Positions 9,701 through 16,900 of a stretch of DNA of 43,984 nt are shown one piece after another. The first letter of the stretch is position 1; the number at the start of each line of letters is the position of its first letter. The DNA lies in the NCBI GenBank assembly GCA_017441585.1, contig JAFRWW010000069.1, forward strand, positions 1-43,984, read 5' to 3'. The notes beneath the pieces were generated by a model that had not been told where the DNA came from, made no database searches, and worked only from the letters and a program-made list of their open reading frames with translations. A program made the translations under genes and the position numbers. Origin of the DNA: Lachnospiraceae bacterium. Lineage in GTDB: Bacteria > Bacillota > Clostridia > Lachnospirales > Lachnospiraceae.

Positions 9701-12200
9701 CTCTGTTCTGCATTCTGGGACAAAGCGCACCACAATGCTCAAGTCTGTCCTTGGTATCAACCTTGGTTCCGTTATAGGTGTTATCACCATCCATATAACC
9801 TACAATAAGATCATTATTGATATCCTTTTCCTCGTATCCGGGTGCAGAACCATAGAGAGCGGGATTAAGAGTTCCCTCTCCTATAAATTTGTTATTAAAG
9901 ATAGCCGCATTGGTATCTGCTCCTGAATTTCTGGCGTAAGTTACGGTCACATTCTTATCCATCTGGATAGTGGAGTTCATGATTACGAAGCCCTTGTTAG
10001 CACCAAGATTTGCTGCATCCTTAACCTCGGTTCTGGAAGCTATAAGGTGTGCCAGGGGTGTCTCCTTTGCAGTATCTGCATAGCATCTTAAAGAACATTC
10101 CTCAAAGAGACATACTCCGGGATAACCCCAAAGGAAGTCCACATCACCTGCGATGTATGACTTATAGAACCATGATCTGTTACCCTTCTTACCAATGTAA
10201 AGAGTATCCTGATGACTGTCAAAGCCGCAGTCATAAACAAAAAGTTTTCCGGTAGCATCGAAGGCAAGAGTCTCAGCCTGAGTAGATCCATCATCCCCAT
10301 CAGCGTGTCTGTCATAGGTATTCTCCATGGAAATACCGATCATGTTCATGTTACACTTACCCTGTACCAGGAATGTACATCTACCACGGGCACCACCACC
10401 GGTCCAGTCATCGCAGTTCTTCCATGTAAAGAGAACATCCTTACCGAAATCGCCTTCAGCGCTTGCACCCTTTATGGTGATATTGGCATCGCCATAGTAG
10501 AAGGGTCTCTCATGATAAACGCCTTTAGCCACGTTAATTTTCCAATCACCATCAGCGCTATTCTTTCTCAGATAGTTGAATGCGCCTGAAAGAGTCTGGA
10601 AATCAGCAGTATCATCCTGTCCTACATTTATCTCGTGCTTTTCTGCAAGATCTGCAGGTGCTGTAGCTGTAAATGTCCAATCAGCAGGACTGTTTATTGC
10701 AGCATCAGCGCCATTTACTGTTACGAGACCTTCATCAAGAATTACATAATACTCTTCTCCAGCTTCTATGGGTGAATATCCATCCTTATCAGTATGAGGA
10801 GTGATTACCAGGGCATTAGCATCCTCATCTACCCAAATGAGGTTATCTGCAACTGACTTCTGCAAACCAACTACGCCAGCTGAAGAACTGTTGCCCATAT
10901 ACATATTTTCATCAAATGAACCTATTGTATCAACAAGGGTTCCATCCTTCTTATAGATCTTTGCTTTAAGATCTTTATTCTCGCGGTTAACAATAGGTGC
11001 GGCATCAAAAGTCTTTGCAATATAAGCATCACCCGTAAGTATTTCATATCCGGAAATCTTATTTGTTATAGAAACAATATAGTCGTTGTTATTTGTTGAC
11101 TCAATAACCAGATATTCATTACCTGTTGACTCTTTTATACATGTATACTCTAAAGTTGCATCAACTCCGTCAACCTTATGAGAAAAATAGCCATCATATC
11201 CCACTACGGTTACTACATTCTTTCCATTTCCAAGTGGTACAAATAATTTTGAGCCTTCCGCGAGCTGCGCACTATTACCATTCGGACGCAGTCTCCCGCC
11301 TACAGCATTTACCGATAGAGTTTTCAATATATCAGGCACTTTACCACTTGTAACCGTACCTGCAATTGTCCCATTTGCATCCTTAATATCAGTGAATGAT
11401 TTCTGATCTCCGGCAAAATCCCATTTTACTGTTCCAAAGACCGGCTTCATTGTCGTTGCGACTGAAATAGAATACAGATACGCAGTACCGGTGGCTACAA
11501 TGTCAATGCTACCGGCTGCGTCAAGCGTCTTAGTCATAGTGTAAGTATTCGCATTAGCAGCATCACCATCAACTTTGTACTTATACTGCCCGGGATATGC
11601 AACAACAGTTACGGTACTAACTCCCTCACCAAGAGGCACGGTGATCTTAGTGTCTTTATTAAACTGAGCATACCCAGCTGCGTTATATGCAAGTTTTATA
11701 TTAGTACCAGCTACAGCCGCACTGACACGCAATGTACTGAATTCCTCAGTTAAGTCTGTAGTGTCTGCAACAAATGTTCCGGTTGCATCAGCACCTTGAA
11801 TATTAACTGCCTTTGCATTATCTCCGGCGCCGTCCGTAGTCCAATCCCATGTTACGGTACCATAAGCAGAACCGCTTCCGAGCACCGACTCCTCACTTAA
11901 TGCTTCTTCGGAACTGATATAAACCAAATCATCTTCCTCAACCGCATCGAGTTCCTCAACGGCCTCGGTCTCTTCCTCGACACCGGAAACCTCAACGTCC
12001 TGAGACTCTGTGGCCTCTTCGATCTCGGCATCCACTTCTTCTGTGGCGGCTTCTTCCGTCTCTACAGTCTCTTCAGCTCCGCTGACCTCTATAGCTTCAG
12101 ACTCTACGACGTCTGCCATAGCGGTGACGGGAACAGCTGAAAATACCATAGCTGCTGAAAGCATAACCGCAAGCGTTTTCTTCAACTTGGCAAGTTTCAT
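6741..12200 (-). CDS. Giant secreted multidomain pectin methylesterase (CE8)
   Basis: The ATG at 12200 follows AAGGGAG by 6 nt, giving 1819 residues; an upstream ATG at 12230 lacks such a site. Approximate residues are counted from 12230. A signal peptide ends near TAMAD and an acidic linker runs to ~118. Two related beta-rich modules (GTVTWDW / GTVKWDF) span ~120-395, then an Ig-like region. The CE8 domain covers ~535-880, with catalytic Asp in SHQDTLYIG (~672) and GDVDFLWG (~697). Two or more Ig-like domains follow, one of Big_2 type at ~1290-1375 (VTWSSNDESIATV), then a carbohydrate-binding-like module, a Pro/Glu/Gly linker (~1545-1565), and a ~225-residue C-terminal module shared with the DUF3089 protein. 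It demethylates pectin at the cell surface or outside. It is unusually large for a pectinesterase. Confidence 0.9.
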   Translation of the reverse strand: MKLAKLKKTLAVMLSAAMVFSAVPVTAMADVVESEAIEVSGAEETVETEEAATEEVDAEIEEATESQDVEVSGVEEETEAVEELDAVEEDDLVYISSEEALSEESVLGSGSAYGTVTWDWTTDGAGDNAKAVNIQGADATGTFVADTTDLTEEFSTLRVSAAVAGTNIKLAYNAAGYAQFNKDTKITVPLGEGVSTVTVVAYPGQYKYKVDGDAANANTYTMTKTLDAAGSIDIVATGTAYLYSISVATTMKPVFGTVKWDFAGDQKSFTDIKDANGTIAGTVTSGKVPDILKTLSVNAVGGRLRPNGNSAQLAEGSKLFVPLGNGKNVVTVVGYDGYFSHKVDGVDATLEYTCIKESTGNEYLVIESTNNNDYIVSITNKISGYEILTGDAYIAKTFDAAPIVNRENKDLKAKIYKKDGTLVDTIGSFDENMYMGNSSSAGVVGLQKSVADNLIWVDEDANALVITPHTDKDGYSPIEAGEEYYVILDEGLVTVNGADAAINSPADWTFTATAPADLAEKHEINVGQDDTADFQTLSGAFNYLRKNSADGDWKINVAKGVYHERPFYYGDANITIKGASAEGDFGKDVLFTWKNCDDWTGGGARGRCTFLVQGKCNMNMIGISMENTYDRHADGDDGSTQAETLAFDATGKLFVYDCGFDSHQDTLYIGKKGNRSWFYKSYIAGDVDFLWGYPGVCLFEECSLRCYADTAKETPLAHLIASRTEVKDAANLGANKGFVIMNSTIQMDKNVTVTYARNSGADTNAAIFNNKFIGEGTLNPALYGSAPGYEEKDINNDLIVGYMDGDNTYNGTKVDTKDRLEHCGALCPRMQNREYSGRYVILNRGYDFTSEKFVTAKNIWDATALANELGIATTADDSAKQIFVEPVGYKNVIGGDSVQYKAYDMNGTEVTDGATWSVTEVDANDAKATGNTAAVDASMDATVKGKLNTKLHTRSKVTVTATLDGKSDDGLCTVIPEYVPADTVQLSLVSGAVDLYGTKTIGGVLSCSTNDQDDVTVTETTWTTSASANALFYDEATKKFVDKVTTKTCSVMVYGAGSGKATITASTKDGGSDTFELTVYDDQTVWLPFVAGVLVNTDVQSGKWGTFNGMFIDTVTYKGKVGMKNSSPTRTQTRNAILNFPVNYDATVKVTLDAAPTTPVKADLVESRAYQGLDTINNTNITWDEATLTYTIDHKAADAKAASVTEPAADAKAAQGPDAGIPAAELAKAQYLQLAYGSKDVYVTKYVITKPGHQDIEDVADDSVEMAVDSVTLNRETLRIDEGASYKVSATAKYPDGKTTTDVTWSSNDESIATVAADGTITGVKEGVTTITASKDAQSDSVEVTVKKPGRAVITDKAQWITDDMYADKIAADKMDTRPVDTEDGFITFTPSIVDNTGKCKSRVDADSAPVKFDDNNEYTRNINMQAGMNDVEGKNSGAYFEFETADAAEVVVFWKSSSGSAGGRKMGIVKVDGDTTTIIDEDEEDFDIDAETGKTVAMALVKKFSLTEGGLYRIGATSGGAKIYAIKVAVGGSVEPGPGPEPGPEPTPDEPGSVSGDTVDKTGDPVLSEKTAAEVSANYADMAAASAKGAADRTVVVKGAVSDNGVLIQNYKKGKVKSITISTNSVSDCRVTVNAKVKVFLPAGFGGVGAISNMTGVGKTKPLKVNKKGAVSLKAFKGVSKYDVTFTGASGKITITVVNLAFDKALKKLQVSANAILTVRPTLQAGKVNDIKAGAGFLNGVWMVDKTIISKPGVPVSGKNGAKVTLNANGTVTVTNVAGKGNVKLTYMLNGKKYVTALKVQKKASGLEGAYQTAGLLK

Positions 12201-12240
12201 TCTTTTCTCCCTTCCCTTGTTTCCCCTCATCTATGATCGG

Positions 12241-12469
12241 TCTTACAAAATGGAAGATTCTTCGCTTCGCTCAGAATGACTGTCCCTGAAGGCTGTGAGT
12301 ACTTTTACACCGCAGTCAGACTCTGTGGGAATCACTCCGCGCAGTCAAAATCGGACTCTGAAGCTTCGCTTCACTCGTCTCGATTTTGTTGCGAGGGAAG
12401 TTCCAGCCCATCGCTTTGACTTCGTCAAAGCTCTGCGGGAACTTCTCCTTTAGGCACCGTTTTGTAAGA
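12241..12469. repeat. 229-bp multibranched palindromic element in the pectinesterase leader
   Basis: Inverted ends TCTTACAAAA (12241-12250) and TTTTGTAAGA (12460-12469) enclose three hairpins. First, ATTCT...AGAAT around a GCTTCGC core (12257-12277). Second, CAAAATCG...CGATTTTG around TGAAGC-TTC-GCTTCA (about 12344-12389). Third, GAAGTTCC...GGAACTTC around GCTTTGAC-TTC-GTCAAAGC (about 12398-12446). Each inner hairpin has a TTC loop (GAA on the minus strand). It lies between the probable promoter and the start codon, so it would be in the 5' leader. It may be a MITE/REP-like insertion or a structured leader. The remaining gap bases hold the promoter and a terminator only. Confidence 0.75.
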
Positions 12470-12589
12470 CGTCCAAAGGTGAGGAATATTAAGTTAACAG
12501 TTACTTTTTGTGCTCCGGATCGTCGTCACATCCGGCCATATTCATGTCAGTCGTCAATGACACAAACACTTTTGCACATTCCACGCAGT

Positions 12590-12619
12590 ATTTTATAACT
12601 TTTGACCCTTTTTAGTCAA
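12590..12619 (-). promoter_or_regulatory. Probable promoter of the pectinesterase gene
   Basis: On the minus strand TTGACT (12614-12619) is followed by TATAAA after 16 nt (12592-12597) or TAAAAT after 18 nt (12590-12595). This implies a leader of roughly 380 nt containing the palindromic element. Confidence 0.6.
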
Positions 12620-12656
12620 TGATTGTGGTAATATCCACAGAAAATTAAGCATAGTG

Positions 12657-12690
12657 CACAAAAAAGAAGCATATTTTTCTATATGCTCCT
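12657..12690 (-). terminator. Terminator of the hipBA remnant
   Basis: On the minus strand the stem AGCATAT / ATATGCT with an A-rich loop is followed by TCTTTTTT. It lies about 85 nt after the hipA fragment stop. Confidence 0.7.
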
Positions 12691-12771
12691 TTTCAATGTT
12701 CTGTCTCAAAGCACTGAGCCAGCTTACCATCGCCGGATTTGCCAAGACCAGGCCGTCAATGATCACATACA

Positions 12772-13248
12772 CTATTCCAATGCCGCTGCTCTTTTTTCCA
12801 TAAGCTTTGTCATTTCACTTTTCATATTCCCAGAAATATAAGAGACTGAAACCATTTCTATAAACTTCGGTTTATATTTTAATATCCGAATGATCAATCC
12901 ACCGGCCGTTTTCTCCGATATTCCCAGGTTTTCAGCCAGTTTCAAAAAGTCATTCTTTTTTATATTCCGTTTTTTACCGTTCAGAGTCAAAGCCATCTGT
13001 TCTTTATCCGCGGGCATGATGATATTCACAGGCAGCATGTCATATGCCGCAGACAGAGAGTATATTCTGCTGCCGGGAGCACCTTCGATAAGCGAAAAAT
13101 TTTTCAGGTGCATATCTGAATTTCCGGTCAAAAAACAGAATAGCAATCTGTAATAAAACTCTGCCAGGTCCAGGCCCACATTTTTTGAATACTTCTTTAT
13201 CACCTTGCCGCAGTTTTCATATGAGCTGCGATATTTATCCACAGTCAT
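12772..13248 (-). pseudogene. hipA C-terminal kinase fragment (remnant)
   Basis: The 158 residues match the C-lobe of HipA: catalytic loop GNSDMHLKNF (~residue 42), metal-binding AYDMLPVN (~68) and LTLNGKKRNI. The usual N-lobe with its ATP-binding residues is absent; the open frame begins at a position that in full HipA proteins lies just before DKYRSSYE. Its ATG overlaps the stop of the hipA N-terminal fragment (ATGA), next to a run of eight A. The simplest reading is an internal deletion of several hundred bases that removed the end of the N-terminal domain and the kinase N-lobe. It is probably catalytically dead, although the short frame is intact and could still be translated. Confidence 0.75.
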
Positions 13249-13358
13249 CCTTTTTTTTCAAGATATGTCCTGTCATAAGAGAATTCATAACCGAAATCGG
13301 TTTCCATGATGGATCCGGCATATATATTTTGGACAAAGACCTTTCCTTCTCTGTTCAT
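13245..13358 (-). pseudogene. hipA N-terminal fragment (37 residues)
   Basis: It starts at the ATG at 13358, 1 nt after the hipB-like stop, behind GGAGAA. The product reads MNREGKVFVQ and ends FSYDRTYLEKKG, which matches the first strands of the HipA N-terminal domain (normally ~100 residues). The frame stops exactly where the kinase fragment begins. This supports a deletion remnant rather than a functional split gene. Confidence 0.65.
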
Positions 13359-13359
13359 T

Positions 13360-13566
13360 CTACAGTTCTCCTCTTTCTGTTTCACCCGGAACTGCCTCCA
13401 TGCCAAACATACCCAGAGCCTGATTAACCTTATCGAGGCGAACCGTTTCTTTCCCCTGTTCAAGCTCCCGCACAAATCTAAGCCCCAATCCGGAACGAAG
13501 TGCAAACTCTTCCTGAGTGAGCCCCGCTTTTTTTCTTTCGGTTTTAACAAATTCAGCAATCTTATT
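13360..13566 (-). CDS. HipB-like XRE-family repressor
   Basis: The product has 68 residues from the ATG at 13566. An ATG at 13584 would put the start inside the first operator, so the shorter start is preferred. A helix-turn-helix is clear: GLTQEEFALRSGLGLRFVRELEQGK, here given only as the GLTQEEF to RELEQGK span at residues ~20-44. The tail LDKVNQALGMFGMEAVP is typical of HipB-like proteins. It should bind the three palindromes just upstream and repress its own operon. The toxin partner downstream is deleted, so it is an orphan regulator that may now act elsewhere. The ribosome site is weak. Confidence 0.75.
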   Translation of the reverse strand, partial: NKIAEFVKTERKKAGLTQEEFALRSGLGLRFVRELEQGKETVRLDKVNQALGMFGMEAVPGETERGEL

Positions 13567-13579
13567 CATAATGAAATGA

Positions 13580-13678
13580 TACACCCTATCGGGTATAAAT
13601 GCAAGCGCATATATGAATCGTGCACCCTATCGGGTATAAAATGCTATAGATAAGAGTTAATATACCCTTTAGGGTGTA
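13580..13678. promoter_or_regulatory. Three phased operator palindromes upstream of hipB
   Basis: TACACCC-N4-GGGTATA occurs at 13580-13597, a near copy at 13621-13638 (TGCACCC-N4-GGGTATA), and the reverse orientation at 13661-13678 (TATACCC-N4-GGGTGTA). Centres are about 41 and 40 bp apart, close to four helical turns, so all three face the same side of the DNA. The form recalls HipB operators, which are spaced inverted repeats. Confidence 0.8.
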
Positions 13679-13752
13679 TTCTATATACTACATCCTAAGA
13701 TTTCAATTCAAGGTACTTGAAAAATCAAAAAAAGAAAACTGTATTGGTATAT

Positions 13753-14661
13753 TCAAGGGATTATGATGTCCACTGCTTTGGGAAGGACACGGATCTCGGC
13801 GTGAGAAACGGCGCTTTCAAACTCACCGTCGATGGTCCATGGAGTGGGCTCTGAGAAATCAACAGTGATACTGCTGCTCTTAAAATAATAATAGTACTCT
13901 GAATCAATTATGGGATTCCCCAGTTTCAGTGTCTCTATTATCTCAATAAGGTCAGTTTCCATCGGAGGCTGGCGTAACAGAATGATCTCGAAAAGTCCGT
14001 CATCCAGGCTGACAAAATCACTCATGGGATTTTTGAACCCGCCAAAGGTTCTGGAATTACAGATCATTCCAAAAATAAACTCACCGCTTATAACGCTCTC
14101 ATCCAGCTGAAACTTAACATCATAAGTGCGGATCTGGGAGAGTCTTTTTAAAGCTTCCAGTACATAAGCGGCATGCCCGAATATATTTTTCAGATTCTGA
14201 TCGGTGTCATAGCTGACGTCGGTAAATGCGCCAAAGGCCGCAACGTAGCAGAATTTTCTGTCATTAAAACTGCCTATATCGCAGGCAAAAGGATGCCCCG
14301 TCAATACCTGAAGAGCCGCCTGTTTCATATCGGAGGGCAGTTCCAGTGTATTGGCGAAATCATTGGTACTGCCGGCGGGTATATAGCCTATGGGAAGGGA
14401 CTTATACTTCGGATGCAATTCCTTTCTCATCAAAAGCCCGCTCACCACTTCATTGAGCGTACCGTCACCTCCGCAGCATACCAGCCTGTCATACTCATCG
14501 GAACAGTCACGGGCACAGGTTATGGCTTCTCCCTGAGTCAGGGTGGGACGGGCCGTCACTTCATAACCCTCGTTCGTGAAAATGTATATGATGTCGGCCA
14601 GGTACTGTTTGATCATTTCCCTGCCTGCTCTTTGATTGTAAATAAATAAGAGTTTTTCCAT
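13753..14661 (-). CDS. YegS/DgkB-family lipid (diacylglycerol) kinase
   Basis: The protein has 302 residues. The nucleotide-binding motif CCGGDGTLNEV lies near residues 62-72 and the PAGSTNDFA motif near 95-103; both define the DAGK catalytic family. A C-terminal beta-sandwich contains the expected DDGLFEIILL segment and ends with the family-like IDGE. It phosphorylates a lipid, most likely diacylglycerol recycled from lipoteichoic acid or phospholipid turnover, at the cytoplasmic membrane face. It starts 1 nt after the murB stop and is probably cotranscribed with murB. Exact substrate cannot be told from sequence. Confidence 0.88.
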   Translation of the reverse strand: MEKLLFIYNQRAGREMIKQYLADIIYIFTNEGYEVTARPTLTQGEAITCARDCSDEYDRLVCCGGDGTLNEVVSGLLMRKELHPKYKSLPIGYIPAGSTNDFANTLELPSDMKQAALQVLTGHPFACDIGSFNDRKFCYVAAFGAFTDVSYDTDQNLKNIFGHAAYVLEALKRLSQIRTYDVKFQLDESVISGEFIFGMICNSRTFGGFKNPMSDFVSLDDGLFEIILLRQPPMETDLIEIIETLKLGNPIIDSEYYYYFKSSSITVDFSEPTPWTIDGEFESAVSHAEIRVLPKAVDIIIP

Positions 14662-14662
14662 G

Positions 14663-15697
14663 TCAAAATCCCAACAGGCACACCTCAGGTTCCAGTGTCA
14701 CACCTGAGTTTTTCTTTACCTTTATTACGACTTCATCCATCAGCTGCTTTATATCCGTGGCTGTGGCTTCTCCTTTATTTATGATAAAACCGCAGTGCTT
14801 TTCTGAAACGCAGGCACCGCCCACTGCATATCCCCGAAGGCCTGCCTCCATGATGAGTTTTCCCGCAAAATATCCTTCCGGACGCTTAAAGGTGCTTCCG
14901 GCAGAAGGATACTCCAGGGGCTGCTTTGCCTTTCGCTGGGAATTCAGATCATTCATCTTTGCCCTGATATTGGTTTCATTTCCTTTTTCCAGAACCATGT
15001 CCACGCCAAGGACGATCATTTTTTCTTTTTTAAATATGCTGGTCCTGTAGCCAAGTTCCAGTTCTTCGAGTTTCAATTCTACGATATCGCCGGACATATC
15101 CATGGCCCGGACACTTTTGACCACCTGGCTCATCTCTCCGCCGTAGGCTCCGGCATTCATGACGATGGCACCGCCCATACTGCCGGGGATGCCTGAGGCA
15201 AATTCCAGACCGGTGAGGGAATTGGATGCCGCCACCGAAGCCGCCTTTGAAAGCAGGCAGCCCGCTCCGGCGTGTATTATCGCTTTATCTGATAAATCAC
15301 GCGTCATCAAATTTTCCGATGAATCACATGTTATTACTTTATCTGACGAATCAGACATTTCTGATCCGTGCATGTCATCATTCTCTCCATCAGCAGCTTT
15401 ACGAATATGCTCCTGTGTATCCGTGTAAACTTCACAGAATTCACCGACAAGAGTTATGATCACGCCTCTGTAGCCTTCGTCCGATACGAGGAGGTTACTG
15501 CCGTTTCCCACTATATAAAAGGGATAGTTTTGTTCATTGAGAAAACGCAAAAGAAATGAAAGCACATCCTCGGATGTGGCTTCCACATAATAGTCGGCTA
15601 TACCTCCCGCCTTGAAAGTGGTATGGGCGCTCATGGGCTCGTCGGTGAAGACATGGGCGGGGGATGCTATTTGGATTAATTGATCACGGATGTTCAT
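14663..15697 (-). CDS. murB: UDP-N-acetylenolpyruvoylglucosamine reductase
   Basis: MurB reduces UDP-GlcNAc-enolpyruvate to UDP-MurNAc in peptidoglycan precursor synthesis, using FAD and NADPH. Visible motifs are the FAD-binding region HTTFKAGG, YIVGNGSNLLVSD, the GIPGSMGGAIVMNAGAYGGE segment, the catalytic serine region YPSAGSTFKRP and the terminal EPEVCLLG. An odd insertion of about 45 residues sits before HAGAG (residues ~95-140). It contains three 9-residue repeats (DSSDKVITC, DSSENLMTR, DLSDKAIIH) encoded by 27-bp units. This makes the protein longer (344 residues) than the ~300 usual for Firmicutes. Confidence 0.93.
   Translation of the reverse strand: MNIRDQLIQIASPAHVFTDEPMSAHTTFKAGGIADYYVEATSEDVLSFLLRFLNEQNYPFYIVGNGSNLLVSDEGYRGVIITLVGEFCEVYTDTQEHIRKAADGENDDMHGSEMSDSSDKVITCDSSENLMTRDLSDKAIIHAGAGCLLSKAASVAASNSLTGLEFASGIPGSMGGAIVMNAGAYGGEMSQVVKSVRAMDMSGDIVELKLEELELGYRTSIFKKEKMIVLGVDMVLEKGNETNIRAKMNDLNSQRKAKQPLEYPSAGSTFKRPEGYFAGKLIMEAGLRGYAVGGACVSEKHCGFIINKGEATATDIKQLMDEVVIKVKKNSGVTLEPEVCLLGF
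15272..15352 (-). repeat. 27-bp tandem triplication inside murB
   Basis: Three adjacent in-frame 27-bp units (15326-15352, 15299-15325, 15272-15298) encode degenerate nonapeptides beginning Asp-(Ser/Leu)-Ser. They form the core of the hydrophilic insertion. Confidence 0.85.
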
Positions 15698-15756
15698 AAT
15701 CTATTGGTTGATGATTACTGCAGGGTACAGGTTATTGTTTTCTTTAATCTTTCAAG

Positions 15757-15777
15757 ATTCTTCGCTGCGCTCAGAAT
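15757..15777. repeat. Short triloop palindrome (REP-like), murB-glucokinase gap
   Basis: Arms ATTCT and AGAAT with inner TC on each side enclose the core GCTGCGC. Read on the minus strand the core is GCGCAGC, a C-GNA-G type triloop. One member of the dispersed family. Confidence 0.8.
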
Positions 15778-15788
15778 GACATTTGGTA

Positions 15789-16730
15789 TTAAGCCTTATC
15801 CAGGGCCAGTTTTGCGCAGCCGTAGATGCCGGCATCGTTATCCAGCTTTGCCAGCAGGAAGTCCACCTGTCTGCAGGCATGGAACACATTTTTTTCAAAG
15901 GGCTCTTTTACATAATCAAAGATCACGGGGCCGGCCTTTGACACTCCGCCGCCGATCACGATGGCGTCCGGATTTACCACGCAGGCGATATTTGCCAGGG
16001 CTTTGCCCAGGTAATCACCGAAGCGCTGTCCCACTTCAACTGCCACTTCGTCGCCCTGCTTTATGGCGTCAAACACATCCTTTGCGCTGACGGAGCCCAC
16101 ATGTCGAAGGAGGCTCTCATCATCATTTTCCATGAGGCGCTCTCTGGCCAGTCTGGCTATACCGGTAGCCGAGGCGTACTGCTCTATACAGCCGTAATTA
16201 CCACAGCCGCAGGGCTTGGTCTCACCATCCCTGACATGCATATGGCCTATTTCTCCGCCTGCGCCTCTACAGCCGGTGAGGATCTTTCCGTTTACTATGA
16301 TGCCGCCGCCGATGCCGGTTCCCAGGGTCACCATCACCACGTTCGCATAGCCCGCTGCCGCGCCTTTCCAGGCTTCGCCCAGAGCGGCCACATTGGCGTC
16401 ATTGGCGCCATACGCCTTTATACCAAAGAGTTCGCCTGCCTTTTCGGCCAGAGGAAAATATCCCCAGCCAAGGTTCACAGCGCGCTGTACCACACCCTCT
16501 TCATTGACGGGTCCGGGCACGCCAAGGCCGCAGCCTATGACTTCGGATTTATCTATATTCTTTTCGGCAAGTTTTTCGTCGATGGCTTTTGCTATGTCGG
16601 GGAGAATATTTTCTCCGCTGTTTTCAGTGCGGGTGGGGATTTCCCACTTACAGATTAATTCACCATCATTTGTAAATAATCCATTTTTTATACTTGTACC
16701 ACCAACATCTATACCTATTAAATATTTCAT
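15789..16730 (-). CDS. ROK-family glucokinase
   Basis: The protein has 313 residues. The N-terminal phosphate-binding motif reads IGIDVGGTSIKNG. The ROK signature contains the zinc site CGCGNYGCIE together with the upstream GHMHV histidine (residues ~165-190), and the catalytic region GANDANVAALGE precedes it. It phosphorylates glucose with ATP in the cytoplasm. The ribosome site AGGAGG is ideally placed. It follows hprK in the direction of transcription, across a multibranched palindromic gap, fitting a sugar-utilisation context. Other hexoses remain possible as substrates. Confidence 0.9.
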   Translation of the reverse strand: MKYLIGIDVGGTSIKNGLFTNDGELICKWEIPTRTENSGENILPDIAKAIDEKLAEKNIDKSEVIGCGLGVPGPVNEEGVVQRAVNLGWGYFPLAEKAGELFGIKAYGANDANVAALGEAWKGAAAGYANVVMVTLGTGIGGGIIVNGKILTGCRGAGGEIGHMHVRDGETKPCGCGNYGCIEQYASATGIARLARERLMENDDESLLRHVGSVSAKDVFDAIKQGDEVAVEVGQRFGDYLGKALANIACVVNPDAIVIGGGVSKAGPVIFDYVKEPFEKNVFHACRQVDFLLAKLDNDAGIYGCAKLALDKA

Positions 16731-16747
16731 ATTTCCTCCTTAATACA

Positions 16748-16900
16748 TACTTGAAGTATGACCAAATCGCCACTCGTAATCCGCTTCGCTACTTACTCGT
16801 GGTCGTTTGGTCATCCTGCTTCGCAGTACGTACATATCCTTCTCAAAAATCCTTTGTGCAAGCACAGGATTTTTTAGAAGTCTATGTTCTACTTCAAGTA
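16748..16900. other. Multibranched palindromic element between hprK and glucokinase
   Basis: An outer stem pairs TACTTGAAGTA (16748-16758) with TACTTCAAGTA (16890-16900), which touches the hprK stop codon. Inside are three hairpins: TGACCAAA...TTTGGTCA (16759-16813), directly abutting the outer stem; CTGC-TTC-GCAG (16816-16826); and CTTCT-x-AAAAATCC...GGATTTTT-x-AGAAG (16839-16880). The last could also terminate hprK. Folded, the whole forms a cloverleaf-like shape. It may be a MITE-like insertion with 11-bp inverted ends or a structured RNA; no target duplication is obvious. Confidence 0.75.

Noticed and set aside
10212..12279. Several plus-strand frames across the pectinesterase gene
   Set aside because: They are antisense shadows of a repetitive, codon-biased coding region.
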